In this document: positions 16,401 to 28,623 of the stretch, piece by piece
Position numbering within the stretch: the first letter of the stretch is position 1
Layout of the letters: each line of letters opens with the position of its first letter
NCBI GenBank assembly: GCA_014871385.1
Contig: CM026427.1
Location: 3,034,068-3,098,067, forward strand
DNA: 64,000 nucleotides
Origin: Ceratodon purpureus
Taxonomy: Eukaryota > Streptophyta > Bryopsida > Pseudoditrichales > Ditrichaceae
Direction of reading: 5' to 3'
The notes under the pieces: generated by a model
Database searches by the model: none
Seen by the model: only the letters and a program-made list of their open reading frames with translations
What the model was told of the DNA's origin: nothing
Position numbers and translations under genes: made by a program

Positions 16401-18170
16401 AAAAAAAATTTGTTCTATAATTTGGACTATGGCGGATCCAATGTCTCGGGTAATGGTTGGTGGTTTTCTATTCTTCTTTCGTAAAGAAGGATAGACCTGG
16501 CATATTGTATAGCAATTGTATTAATATTTTTGAAAGTGTTTTTGATGGTAGGCATGAGAATTTTGAATCTATCTTCTAGTAGTTTCATGGATGGGATGTG
16601 TGTGGTGGCTCTGGCGCTAGCAGTGATAACTATGAGAGGGTCGACTTTCCATCCTTTAGCAATGATGTTGGCAATTAATGGATTCTATTTGTTGGTTTTG
16701 GCTTCTAGTATTTTTGGGAGAATCGGTCATTGGAGTATGTAAATTCGATGAAGTATATGGTGAGATTGAGGTCAATTTTTGTAGGAGGGTTGCTTTGGTA
16801 TGGTAAGCCTTTAACGCAGAGAATATCTGGTCGAAATCAAGAGTTACAATGGCATCTTTGTGTGCCACATGTACAAGGTAGAAGCCAAGTACGGATGGTG
16901 TTTTCTGAAGGTTTATCGTTGAAGGTACTAGCATTCATAAGAATAAAGCTTCAAGATTTTTCAGATGAGACAAGTAGTTTTCTAATTTCCCAAACTGCTT
17001 TGTTATGTCTTTTGACTCGAAGTGAGTGAATGTGTTGTTGTTGGCATGTGAGTAGGACGTGTAACCATGTGTCCGGTTCAGGAGAGTTATAAACTGGGCA
17101 TGAGATAGACGGGAATCTATCCCTTCCATAGAACATTTGTTTTCTAGCTTGGCCCATGTAATGATGTAAGTTCCAGTACGAAATTTGATGAGGCATGATT
17201 TTTGTTTGTCTGTAATAGCTGGGTTATTTCAAAATTCATTGGAGATTTCATTGTCTATATCTGCGTTTTCTGTCCATTTGCAAATGTTGGGGGTTTGCAT
17301 GGCCATTATTTCCAAATTGTTTTCTCTATCATATTTCTTGATTTGTTTTTCTAGGATTCGAACGGGGCCTTTGTCTGGAATAGACATCATGGATGGCCAA
17401 TCGTCTTTTTAGAAGTAGTATGGAGTGGCATGGGCAAATTTGTGTGCGTGTTCAGCCTTTCTATGGGCTTTGTGTGTCCCTAGTTTTGCTAATTTGTCTG
17501 CTTCTTCGTTGCCATCAATATCCACGTGTGCTCTAACTTTATATATTGTAGTTGGTTGTGTTCTTTGTTGTAGTAGTTCTACCATGGAGGCAAGTGTGAC
17601 TTGATCTGGATGGCTGTTGTCTAATATGGGGTGTTTTATTTGTGTGTTAAGTAAGTATAATACATTTAGACAATCAGTAAATATATATGTTGGTTCGTTA
17701 GGGAATTGTGTATTGAGAATTCTTAGTGTTTTGTGTATTGCCATCATTTCAGTGCGTAGTATATTTTGGTGACCGTCTAATCTTTTGGAGATATTGAGGC
17801 CTTTGGGGCTGTAAATACCAAATCTAGCTCTTTTTCTCATCCATTCGCCTGGGCCAATTTCTTTTGGGGGTATAAAAGAACCATCGATGTAGTAGCTGAA
17901 ATGTGGGTGGAATTTTAATGGTAAATTTGTTTGGTAGTTTGGAATTTGTGGAATGGATATATGGTTGTTTGCGGGGATGTTTGGATAATATAGTTTAGAC
18001 CATTTTTTGCTAGGTTTGACAAGGGTATTTACAGGGGTAGGAGGAGCAATTGTTGTATAAATTTGTGGGATTCTGAGGTTATTTGCTATATGATTGAGTT
18101 GGTTCATTTGTTCGTGAGAGCCAATGATGTTATCTGCCCAGACGAGACAATGAATTGGTTGCATGGGTCA
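16400..18170 (-). mobile_element. LINE fragment, RNase H and 3' zinc-knuckle part
   Basis: 5'-truncated non-LTR retrotransposon on the minus strand. The largest frame (18164-17409) holds an RNase HI domain with the expected acidic residues: YIDGSF, LRTEMMAIH, IFTDCLNVL and HVDIDGNEEADKLAK. Downstream, frames between 17200 and 16650 encode the C-terminal region CPVYNSPEPDTWLHVLLTC, then RVKRHNKAVWE, which is the Cys-Cys-His-Cys tail of plant LINEs. These parts lie in different frames and one has an internal stop, so the copy is decayed. No reverse transcriptase core is present. The 3' end is placed near 16400 by loss of recognisable sequence. Confidence 0.75.
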
Positions 18171-18650
18171 GAGACTAGTGCTCAAGTTAGCTCTCTTACA
18201 ATCCCCTCTTCACTTACTCTCTCTCTAACTTTTTTTTTTTTTATTATTATTTTTTATTGTTCGTTCTTGCATATTGTGATTTTGATTATCTATGTTTATC
18301 TCCTTTCATATTACTTAGTGTGCTCCAACTCTCTTGCAACTGCAGCATCATAGGCTAGCAACTGATGTTGTGGTTCCAGCCTAAAATGTTTTGGATGCTC
18401 TAGATATAGTTTACCTCCAGTATTGGGCAGTCTTAGGGACAGAAAGTAATTTTGAAAAGCATCTAGAGGAGCTAAACAAATTCTTCGGTGCAAAATGATC
18501 ATTAGTAATGGTGAAAATAAAGGCCGACATGTGGAGCTCATTCTGGACTTGAAAACTTGACGCCCAACATGGCTATTTCAAGCTAGCCATGCTTAACAAT
18601 TACTCCGTTGCCCTGGAGCCTCCTTTCATTGTAAACCCATAACTTGCTTA
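18171..18650. other. Non-coding, T-rich tract
   Basis: Contains a CT-rich stretch followed by a homopolymer T run at about 18230-18243. On the minus strand this would be an A-rich tract just 5' of the LINE fragment, possibly the tail of another insertion. No gene is recognised. Confidence 0.35.
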
Positions 18651-18769
18651 GAGCATCCACACCGGTCTGTAGCAAGCCGGGACCGAGCTTCATATTCAAA
18701 GGTGCCAACCAATGGCACCCTTGAATATGAAGCCGGGTCCCGGCTTGCTGCGGACCGATGTGGATGCTC
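18651..18769. mobile_element. Harbinger/Tourist-like MITE (119 bp palindrome)
   Basis: A near-perfect palindrome whose arms begin GAGCATCCACACCGGTC and whose centre is CCAACCAATGG. Flanking TTA at 18648-18650 and 18770-18772 is a 3 bp target duplication. TTA duplications together with GAGCATC-type ends are known from PIF/Harbinger-derived plant MITEs. It is too short to code for anything and would fold into a stable hairpin if transcribed. Confidence 0.75.
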
Positions 18770-18772
18770 TTA

Positions 18773-20505
18773 TGGCGCACACTAGATGGAGCAAGTGTGT
18801 AGGTGTGTACCTTGAGGAAATGAAAGTAGTTGGGATTAATGTGATATATATTTTTGGTTCCGTGCAAGATGAGAATTGTTTCAACACCCTGAGCTTTCTA
18901 GAAAACAAGCTTTGTAATGCACTAAACGTCTATCTTCAAGTGGTCGTCAGCATGTATAGCCAACATTGTTTTGCTTTGCATACTTTCCCATATGAGGCAT
19001 GCTTTGATAAATGGGCAAATTACGCAAAAAGATACCGCTACTATCTGTAGTATTAATCTGAGTTAGGCAGGCTTCGGCTGGCTTCGGCAAGCTTTCATGA
19101 CACGCCAATACATTTGAAGAGTCCTACTGGCTTTTTTGTTGCAATCACTATTGCTAGGTTTTTGAACTCAGTTACAAATTTTTTTAATTTTGTTGTGATA
19201 AACTTTGCACATAATTCCGTGGCTCAGTTGATTTTGTATGACTCTCATTTACTTGAGCGTGGGAATGTCTGCCTGTGTTTTACAGGTCACATTTGAAGCC
19301 AAATTGCACTTAGCAAGTGAATCTCATTGCTAGAGGTTTAGTAATGTAACATTTTAGATAGCTAGCTTTCCTACACCGATTTATGGACAAATAGTCATGT
19401 AGATGCAATTGTAGGTGCTTAATAGCCATTTCACTTGGACTTCAAATTTATAGCAATTGCATAACATAGTAATAGTAATTTTATGTAAATCGCCATTCTA
19501 ACATATGAATGCAATTCTATGTCGCCTCGTGTTCACACCAAATATTTATCATTCGTAGCCATCCTTGCATTCAAAAAAAATAGGTCATGGTGCAAAAAAA
19601 ATAACCAAAAAGGAAAAAAAAAAAAAAAAAAAAAAAAACAATTGGTGTAGGGACAAAAGAGAAGGTGGAGGGGGAGGAAAGTAGAAGACTTGTTAATCTT
19701 CTTCATCTTCTTCTTCTTCGACTCAGTGTATGATGCGGAACTTAAATTTTCAATTTTTTTTGAAGTGTAACTTGTACATTTTCCGTAATTTTTGAAGGGC
19801 AATTTTGGTAATGTTGAGATTAGTGATACTATTGACAGCATCCAAACGTATATGGTATGAATGTAAGTATAGATCAATGAAACAAGTATCAATTAATCTT
19901 GGTAAGATCAGACCGTTGAATTGGAAGATTATAGTATGTCTGTGAATTGTATAAATGCATATTCAAAATTGAGATTTTGGGGTGTGTAACTTCAAGGTTA
20001 AATAAAATTTGGGTTAAATTTTCAAACATGAAAGTAAAAATGTTTAACAATGGTCTCTCCCAAGATCGCTTTGCTGCAATCATTTATATCAAGAACTCAC
20101 TTATAGATAATTCTTGTAGATTTTATAAGTGAAAGTGACTAATCCAAGTATAGTTTAGGACAAAATTTATACATTAAACTAAGAAATAAGTAATTGGTAC
20201 ATTGACCAAGATTGGAAAATATATACTACTAGAACATGAAGAAGGTAACACAATTCCAAAAAAAAATACAAGATAACAAACTTGCAAACACAAGAAGTAT
20301 CACATAATAAATGTGTCCTATTTTTAAGGATTTTCAATATTTTCGTGTTTTGTACATAGATATTTGAATAGCTAAGAAACTCAAATTTCAAATTTTCTTT
20401 TTGACAACATCTGCAAATGCAAAAGTTGCACATCTCAACTTCAAACATTGGACTGAGATGGTTCATAGATTTTCCAACATTTTTTTCCCTGTGATCTAGT
20501 GACCA
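18773..20505. other. Non-coding, includes 25-base poly-A
   Basis: No supported gene. A run of 25 A lies at 19614-19638, followed on the plus strand by a purine-rich region and CTTCTTC repeats. The A-run may be a retroposon tail, but I cannot identify a body. Short frames show no domain. Confidence 0.4.
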
Positions 20506-21857
20506 CACTAGCGGGAGGGCTTGCCTGTATGACTGATTCTATGACCAGGATGGTGACCGAAATCAAATTTCATGACCAAGATGGCTCCCTGGTCATCTCT
20601 TTTCGATCTTGGTCAAATTGGTCATTCCAAACTTAGCAGGGTCGTGAACAGTAGCAGGGTCCCACTGCGACCAGCGTCGTGAATTTGAAATCGTAATTTT
20701 TTTTACATGGAAGGTTCTTGCAGTTGATACCCGGGAGAGAGGGGATCGAGGGTTTCTCAAGGCCGCCCTAGGTTGGCTGCTGCGCAGTGCGCAACATCGC
20801 ACCGCTCGCACCTACCTTTCCAACCTTATTGTCCACGAGCGAGGAATTCAGTGCTTCCATTCCTGGTTCTTGGCGATCACCTCAACACATTCTTACACAC
20901 AAGACATCGCCATAACTATCTAAGACCAACTATACTAGCACTAATTTAAGTGATTGAACATCACAGAAGCTCTTGAACTGATGCTCAAAGCACCTCCTCT
21001 CGCATCTGTGATGTTCCGCTCAAAGCACCTGTGATGTTCCGCTCAAAGCACCTCGTCTCGCACCTATGAACGCACCGCTCAAAGCACCTCGTCTCGCTCT
21101 ACCCCGTCTCGCACCTCCGCGCCGCATCCCCTCGCCGGAACCCGCAGCTCACTCCCTTCAGTCACATTCACGCTCCGCACCGCCGCTAGCTCCAGCGACC
21201 GAACACAAGCCTGGCCTCCCACTGCTAGAGTGCGAGAGTAGTGCCTTCCTACGTCGCGAGCAACGCTGCGCTTCGGTGGTGTCCTGCTGCGTCTCCCCTT
21301 CTGTCGACCTCTCTCTCACGCTTCCAATGACGCTCTCTTCTCTCCCTCTCGCTCTTGACGTTGACGTCGCCGTTGTGCACACTTCTCTCCCTCTCGCTCT
21401 CGACGTTGTGCACAATGCGGTAATCTAATCTTGCTACTGGGCTGATAATCTCCGTAAAGGGTATCAATCCCACTGCCGCATACAATCATGCCTTCGATAA
21501 ACTTGTGAGTACACCATGAAAGGGGTCAAATGAGGCCGGAATGTACAGTAAGCGCAAGGCCCGTAACATGTGGCGAATTTATTTCACTAGGATAATCGCT
21601 GGGCAGTTCGTCTCTGGCCCACCATACATCTGAATTAGGAAATAAGTAATGGGCCCAGAATTCGCATGGCTGTCATTGGTCAGAACAGCGTATGAACAGT
21701 TTCCATGCGTGAGAATTGTGTGGTGCACCCCAGGAGAGGTCTATAGCCCCCCAATTTATAAGAGATCTCCCCTCTCCACCAATGAGGATTAAGCTTCGTG
21801 ACCAGGAATTTTTTTGGTCATACAGTTTGGTCATAGTGGACAAGTATTCCACTAGTG
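20506..21857. mobile_element. CACTA-type transposon, non-autonomous (1352 bp)
   Basis: The ends are CACTAGCGGGAGG on the left and, reverse-complemented, CACTAGTGGAATAC on the right, giving the 5'-CACTA...TAGTG-3' signature of the CACTA/EnSpm superfamily. The 3 bp target duplication CCA (20503-20505 and 21858-21860) fits. Both subterminal regions carry clustered TGACC/GGTCA motifs, as expected for transposase-binding repeats. No transposase is encoded. The interior (about 20745-21420) is GC-rich and may be captured host DNA. Confidence 0.75.
20985..21120 (+). repeat. Minisatellite inside the CACTA element
   Basis: About four imperfect copies of a 25-30 base unit centred on CCGCTCAAAGCACCT, several followed by CGTCTCGCACCT. 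A second short duplication containing CTCCCTCTCGCTCT and GACGTTG lies at about 21340-21415. Open frames through it are repeat-derived and not called as genes. Confidence 0.6.
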
Positions 21858-22648
21858 CCACTTAGTGACCATTTAGTGGTTACCTAAGCACTAAAGGGTT
21901 AACAGAAAATGAGCAACACTCTTGCTTAGCCTTCAATGTTCGCACGTTTAGATCAAAAAATGCTAATAGAAATTCAAAGGAGTTGACTTCCTCACTCATT
22001 TCCAGTACATAGATGTACAGTAAAGTACAGTACAGTACAATAGCATCATGTACAGTACAGTAGTGCAAAATCACAGATCCTCACTCCGAAAAACGATCAT
22101 AGTTTTGGTCGATTCATTTTTTAGGGTCCAGCTTGTGCAGAACTGTTCTGCATTCTGGGCTTTAAGGAGCACTTTTCAGCACTTAACCCAGATTAGCTTC
22201 GTTGACTTTTTATATTTTATTCTTTTTTGAACCAATCAATGGTTGACTTTGCATTTTATGCCGGCCCACTGGTACATAAGTGAAGTCATGGGAGTAGGCT
22301 ACTAGGCTGATCCACAATAAGGTTAATTGATTGTCCTATAACCAACCACTTAAGCTACCCACACTATTTCTGGACCACCATTAACAGGATGATATTTTTC
22401 CCGGGTTGGAAGTCAGTTTTCGGGGAGGACGTAAAATTTTCCATGAATTATTTCCCAGTATTGAAATTTGTGCAATTTTCCAAAGTACTTCACGTGGCCT
22501 ACATTGTTGTTCCTCAGCATTAAATCTAGCGATTCAGTAATTTAATTGTTTGAGTTAATTATTGATCGTATGGACAGAGGTTGATTACATTCATTGGATG
22601 GAAAGTCATGATAAGAGGGTGAAGTTCCGAGCGAGTTTACTTGGGTCC
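21858..22648. repeat. Intergenic with orphan TTAA end and AGTAC microsatellite
   Basis: CCTAAGCACTAAAGGGTTAA at 21883-21902 looks like a right-hand piggyBac-type terminus: its reverse complement matches the copy B end over 20 bases with about three mismatches. No partner end is found. A short ACAGT/AGTAC microsatellite lies at about 22016-22062. No gene is seen. Confidence 0.45.
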
Positions 22649-23577
22649 TTAACCCCTAAATGCACTGGCGACCAAAATGTGGTCGCAGCCTATTTTGGGC
22701 AGGCTGCTACGCCTTTAAAAATCATTATTAAGTTTTGAGCTTTTGTATGTAGATTCCTTAAGTCATTACGTACATGTCAAGCTTTGTTTCATATGATTCT
22801 GATATGTAATGCAAAAGTTATGAAGGATTAAAGGTTCAAAATCTCAACGCGGGCAGCATATAAAAAACTCAAATCTTTTTCTAAAAACTAAATTAAAATA
22901 TCATCATTTTCAACTGATTTGTATGGACATAGGAAACTTTGAGCCATGCCAATCCAATAAGTGAGGTAAGAGATATGAGAAGTCATATTATGCGGGCAGT
23001 TCGGTCAACTCTTCATCAAAAATAACTTCAACTATTGATTTTGAACTCGATTTTAGCAATTTTCCAAAATTAAAAATTGGAAAAGTTTTTGGTTACTTGT
23101 TACACCATTTTCACCGTTCGAACTGACAATATCTATTTTCATGTGGACAAAATTAGTAGTTTAGTTTTTCCCTCTATTCTACATCTAATTTTTATTATTT
23201 ATGGTTTGAAGATGAAAATCAAGGTTTAATGTTTTGAAATTTTTTGTCAAGAATCTCAAGTCATTTTAAAAATAGAATATGAAATTTTCCATTCTAAAAT
23301 TCTAAAGCATATTTTCTGAAAATTCGTTGAAGACAAGATTTTAGTTTTTTGAAGGATTGGAAATAACTTGTCTTGGAAGTTTAAACATCACGATCTTGTG
23401 ATTGGTTTGGTTTTTGACTCTAAGAATTTGAGAAATAGCTTTTTGATGAGTTATTTATAAGATCCTACGGTTGAAATTGCAAAAGAATGTTATGAAATTA
23501 ATAAAATCAGCTTGCTTTAGAAAGAGGTATCAAAAGATAGTTTGAGCCTGAAATTTTCAAGAGCATTTAGGGGTTAA
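22649..23577. mobile_element. piggyBac-type MITE, copy C (929 bp)
   Basis: Bounded by TTAA at 22649-22652 and 23574-23577. The inverted ends CCCCTAAATGCACTGG and CCCCTAAATGCTCTTG share their first 11 bases. The length is close to copies A and B, but the interior does not obviously align with them, so this is a second family or a very old copy. AT-rich and non-coding. Confidence 0.75.
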
Positions 23578-25096
23578 CATTACTCAATCAACAGAGATTG
23601 TTTAGCTCCCAACTGAGCACGTATTTGTGTGTGAAGGTCAGAATGAGTCGGAGCCTCTATGTAGCCAAGGATTGACATTTGGTACACAATGCTTATGGGA
23701 CATGTGAAACAAAGCTGAATCTGTGATTGTGTCTCTTGTGTGTATAAAGCTCCAAGTAATTAAATCTCCTATAGTAACCTCCTACAGTATTGAGGAAAGT
23801 GCACGTCCTCTGCCATGGCCCGGAAAGGAAAATGTATTTGATTGGTGCCAGAATGTGACTGTAGTAACTTGATAATCATGTTCGGCGAATCAGCTGTTCA
23901 TCTTCTAGCCTGATTCTCCACCCATTTTAGGCATAAGAAACTGAAGAGTCTCTAGGATTTCCATTTCTAGAAATTCCATAAAGTGCAAAACCTGAAATAA
24001 GGTCATGGACATGTACACTATTGGTTGATAAAGTAGGAGGCCAGATTGAGACAAAAATAGCTAAAGTGGAAGAGTGCCATTTCATTGATTACACTGAAAA
24101 TTGTTCTACGCTAATCGGAACATAATGCCAAAAAAAAATGAATACCAATATGTGATTTTGGTGTAGCCTCTCAGTGTAGTTGAAGCATGTTTCTACTACT
24201 CGAGTGATGGTGTAGCTTTGCATCCAGCGAGTCCCAGCCAACCCATTTTAAGCTGGAGACTACTACCTGGACTGGTGTATTTGCCCAGTGTGGCCCTAGT
24301 CCATATTAAGGCCATACCAGAGCTGAGTCCAGTGGTTCTTGAACACCAGCCCGCGTTCAAATGTAAGAATATTGCTATACGTTTCAACCATTTTTCCTTG
24401 TTGGGGTTAGTTGGGGAAGGGAGTGGGGCTTGCAACCACCAGCCCGGACTCTGCCCAACAAAACCTCCACCGACGAGCCTTTTTTGGTGCTCTTGCCCAA
24501 ATTCATAAAGTTACGACGAATATCATTTGGGTTCCATTACCAACAAAAAACAAGCAATCACACAAACTTCATTGGGCAAAATTGATAGGTTTTTAGGTCG
24601 GCGGGCATGCATTTACATGACGAAATAAAGCCGCAGTTACATAATGTTGATTTTAGAGGGAGACCAGGGGCTAGGCAACCTCAACCCCTTTGCCTTGCAT
24701 TCAATAACTTTGAGGGAATCTTTTGGGAATTAAGAAATATAAAATTATATGAAATGAGAAATTACTCCAACGCATCACAAGAAGGAACATAATGCAAAAA
24801 AAGAGCATGGCTCAACTTGTGATAGTGTAATGTAGTTGCAAAGTAGTTGCAGCAAAAGAATCAAGGCTTTCAATATTTTTTGTTTTTGGATTTACCTTCA
24901 TTTCGAGAGCGGCAGTGCAAGTGCTGCACGGGCTTAGTGTGAATGAGCCAGGAGTGACAATAACTGCAAACAACTTGCTGACAAACAACCCCTCCACAGG
25001 CTCAGTGACAAGACTGAGTTGCTTGCATCTAAACCCCTTTTCAAGCTGAGTTATTTGCAATAATCACATCGACTACACATGGTTGCACTTGGAGAC
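23578..25096. other. No recognisable gene
   Basis: AT-rich intergenic DNA with a less AT-rich patch at about 24200-24500. Frames there (up to 96 codons) lack any domain and overlap on both strands. I see no mobile-element ends. Confidence 0.4.
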
Positions 25097-25098
25097 TA

Positions 25099-26005
25099 CC
25101 GTAGGTGGAGGGCCGGTTCGACACTTCTTTGTCAAATAATTAATAAAGGTGAAAAACTTGCATACGACACCTAAAATTGATTTATTGATCATTTCGGCAA
25201 TTTTCTCCATAAAATTTTAAATTCCGTCATGTTGTCATGATCAAGACTTTACATCAAATTGGTATGTGAGACTTTGGGTGTGGAAGTTAGGAATGCTCTG
25301 TACTTTATACAAGTGGAATGGAGTTGTATCCAACAATCCATGTGGGATATGTGAACTTTGAGGTGAAGCACCTAGTTAGTCTTTATTTTTATAACATGCA
25401 TAGCTTTTGCATAAAGTCTTCAAATGACATAAAATTTGTTGGAGGTGAAAGAGTACTTGATTCCTAAGATTTTCTTCGACCAAAACAATTCCAAAAAAGT
25501 TGATCCTCTAAGCACAAATGAGCTTTGAAAAACTGTTAGAAACGCAGTTTGACACATAGATCTTTACAATGTTTTTTTGTCTATATCTTTTGCATAAAAA
25601 CTTATTTTAACACAAACTTTGTTGGAAGTGGAAGAAGGCTTGATTCCTCAACTTTTCTTAGTTTGAAAAAATTCCATTAAACTTCATCTTCTATGCTAAT
25701 TGGACTCCAAAAATTTGTATTCAACACATTTCTAAAACCTCACCTAGAGTCTTGCTACGTCTTAACCCATACTCTTTGTGGACTAATGTAAGTGGGTTTG
25801 ATTACAAAAAGAGCACCTTCTCCCCATTGAATCTCACGCACCTTCCATTTAGGGTTGATCCTAATGAAAAATTCCAAATTTTTTACTTTTCGGCAAATCT
25901 GAATTGTAATTTATGTAATATTCGCCAAAAAATACCAATAATTTCCAAAGTTTTCCGCACCTGATTTTTGAATTATTTAGTGTCGAACCGGCCCTCCACC
26001 TACGG
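25099..26005. mobile_element. Inverted-repeat element flanked by TA (907 bp)
   Basis: Terminal inverted repeats of about 27 bases: CCGTAGGTGGAGGGCCGG continuing to TTCGACACT on the left (from 25099), with the exact reverse complement ending at 26005. A TA dinucleotide sits on each side (25097-25098 and 26006-26007). TA duplications suggest a Tc1/mariner-type non-autonomous element. The interior is AT-rich and non-coding. Confidence 0.65.
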
Positions 26006-26007
26006 TA

Positions 26008-27230
26008 GCACCTAAGGTGATGCCCAGGCTCATAAAAACACGAACAAGAACTAAAGCTATAGTGGATGACTTTAATGGAACTTTTCCATAACGGATTCAA
26101 TCTAACAGCTAAAAGTAGATCATTGTGGACGACGTAAGAAGGAATCTTTCTCAACATCATGCTCAAACCACACGGATCCCTATTGAACATCAACTAAATA
26201 ACTTGGAGGTCGATCGGTGGTCTCAAATTATAGTTACTTCTTCAATCCGCTCACCACATGTTACTATACGCTTTTATAAGTACTATGGCTGCGCGTTGCT
26301 GCGTACAACCGTCGACTAATTAAACTTACCAAGCCAGCTCCACTCTACTCTCTTTCTCTCACTCCATTTTGGTCGCTGCCAATCCCAAACCCGCAACCAG
26401 AACCCCAAAAGCAAACCAGAAATCTACATCATTTGGTAACAAATCCAAATTGAGAGTTTTCTTCCCCAATCTCATTCTGTTTTGCTTCATACTCTCCTTC
26501 TTTCCCCCAGGTCTCAGCATGGGTACTAGCTGCCAAGACCGCACTCCTCGCAACTGTTACTATTAGCTGTAAGGAAACACCAGCCTAGAGTCTATGCACC
26601 TGAGAGTGGGTGCTCTGAAATGGAAAGGTACCTAATACCAATAATGGAGCTCTTGGCTTCTTCACCAAGAGGTACATGATAGCTTCGCAATCCAACAATG
26701 TCATATTACTCATGTATTCATAGTAAACATTATAGGGTATCAAATTAGGGCATCATTTTAGAAACACCTATAAGTCCACCTTTGAAATTCATAGAAAATT
26801 ACAAAAGAGTTCAAAAATAATGAATCCACTTGAATTACCCTTTCACTTACTTTCTTCACGCACTAAAATGTTTTACACTCATAACTTCACTACAAATTTC
26901 CCATACTCAAATTTGAGTCATTATTGAGCACTCTCCCTTATTCTAGTCACTTGCCTTCTCTTTCCAAGGTACATGAAAGGGTGGATCGTCGTTGCACCAC
27001 TAGCCTTGCATAGGGACTGATTACTCCTAACAAGGAGGATGATTGTGCATTCCATTCTTCATGTTAGTCAAGTGCTCATCACTTTACGACAAGCCTCCAT
27101 ATATTCAACCGCTTAATCTTACTCTTGCTTTTTGAAAGAAAATAATGTCATACTTTTAAAGTACATGTATGAAAAATCACTTGATTTTGTGCAAATTTGA
27201 TAAATCTTAATTTAGTGAGAGATAGTGCCC
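26008..27230. other. Non-coding; one odd open frame
   Basis: Intergenic. The frame at about 26369-26566 has a hydrophobic middle and a Cys-containing C terminus, but it begins without an ATG and has no paralogue here, so it is not called. A CT-rich stretch at 26338-26365 could be a 5' leader. Nothing else is supported. Confidence 0.35.
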
Positions 27231-27575
27231 ACCTTTGTCAATGAGCATTATTCTTCTTCAACAAAAAATTCATAAGTGCTCAATGTATGGGACAAGCAAA
27301 GGATTAGAAAAGCTTGTCCGGCTTATTTGGATGGTATGGCATAGGGTAGTGGCCATGAACGCATGGAGAGGGAGGTTCCAACCAAACATAGATCAACAAT
27401 GCATTGTGTGCAACGGTGATAAGAGATAAACGGTTTTACATCGCTTTGGGAGTGTCCATCAGCAGTTACTGCGTAGAAGTGGTGTGCCAAAGTTCTCTCC
27501 AAACTTTCTAGAGGTGGAGAGAGGGGAACTCTCTTCTCAAGAGGAACCCGCGTCACTATTCTCAACTGGAAGTAG
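27230..27575 (+). mobile_element. LINE 3' fragment, left part (split by LTR element)
   Basis: Encodes a degenerate LINE C-terminal region: IWMVWHRVVAMNAWRGRF, then CIVC, then a shifted frame with WECPSAVTA. The pattern W..W....C..C....H...W.CP is the zinc-knuckle tail of plant LINE reverse transcriptases. It carries a stop, a frameshift and no upstream RT domain. It continues beyond the LTR element at 33768. Confidence 0.6.
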
Positions 27576-28031
27576 TGTCAGGGACACCCAAAGACAAGCT
27601 ACAAGAAAAGACTCAAACTAGAACAGGAACTCTCGATAAAGCTTGAACAATACTCAGATTAACTAAAAAGAGTATACAACAACACCAAGAGGTGTGAGCT
27701 AGAGCTCCAAGAGATGCGTTATTGAGACTGAGGTTGCCCTCAGCCTCGACTCCTATTTACACTAGCTCAAAAGAAGGTTCTCTAGAACCTTCCACAACTT
27801 AAGACCTTCTAAGACCTTCTATGAACTTCCAGGAGCTTCCGGTAACTTCCACGAGCTTCCACGAGCTTCCAGAAGCTTCCTGTAACTTCCACGAGCTTCC
27901 ACGAGCTTCCAGGAACTTCCATGAGCTTCCGGAAGCTTCCAGAAACTTCTAGAAACTTCCATGAGCTTCTAGGAACTTCTAGATCCTTCTAGAGTCTTCC
28001 TAAGTTGTTTTCTGAGTACGTGGCCGTGACA
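27576..28031 (-). repeat. 3' LTR of the gypsy element (456 bp)
   Basis: Begins TGTCAGGGACAC and ends CGTGACA. Its middle holds a tandem array of an 11-15 base unit like CTTCCACGAGCTTC (about 27790-27990). The array is longer here than in the other LTR, which explains the 80-base length difference. Confidence 0.85.
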
Positions 28032-28623
28032 TCACCTCCCCCTTTAGCTTCGAGGTCTACGAGAAGCTTAGAACATGATCACCTTCAAAATCACAAGAAA
28101 TCGAACACTTGGCGCATAGTCTCTACAATGTATTCCAACTGTTTTGCTCGAGGTAGATGACTCATGGGTCCTTGCAGCCATCGATAGTGCCCAGCGCCTT
28201 TGACATGTGACCATGCTTGAACCTTCGTAGCTTCGTTATGAAAACGTCCTGCAAATACGCCTTCAGGACGGCCTTCACCAGCAGGTTCAACTTCTAACAC
28301 CAATACAAATGATCTGCTACTTGGTATCCTTTGACGCCATCTGGGTTTGGTTGGTTCTTCATCTTATGGACGTCGACGTGATCCGCTAGGCTGAGAAAGT
28401 ACAGCTAATGTAGTATCTACTTCTTCGCTATCCATGTCTAGACGTACTCGTAAATTTGATATGGTTACAGGAAATTAAACAAACAGCACATGTAGTTGTG
28501 TTTTTTGCATACCAAAACTCTATCTTTTAATATACCTATACAAGACGCGTTTTTGTGAAGTTTCATCTGCAATGTGGTTTTGGTTTTTCAGGATATCGTT
28601 GATCAAATTCCTGTAGGCTGTAC

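Noticed and set aside
19614-19638. Poly-A run as proof of a retroposed gene
   Set aside because: No gene body or target duplication could be found next to it.
26369-26566. Possible small secreted peptide with a hydrophobic segment
   Set aside because: No ATG at its beginning, no clear splice partner and no recognised family; only the last 15 codons follow an ATG.
27790-28000. Possible CRISPR-like array of short repeats
   Set aside because: The repeats are contiguous CTTCCAG-type units without unique spacers and lie inside a plant LTR.
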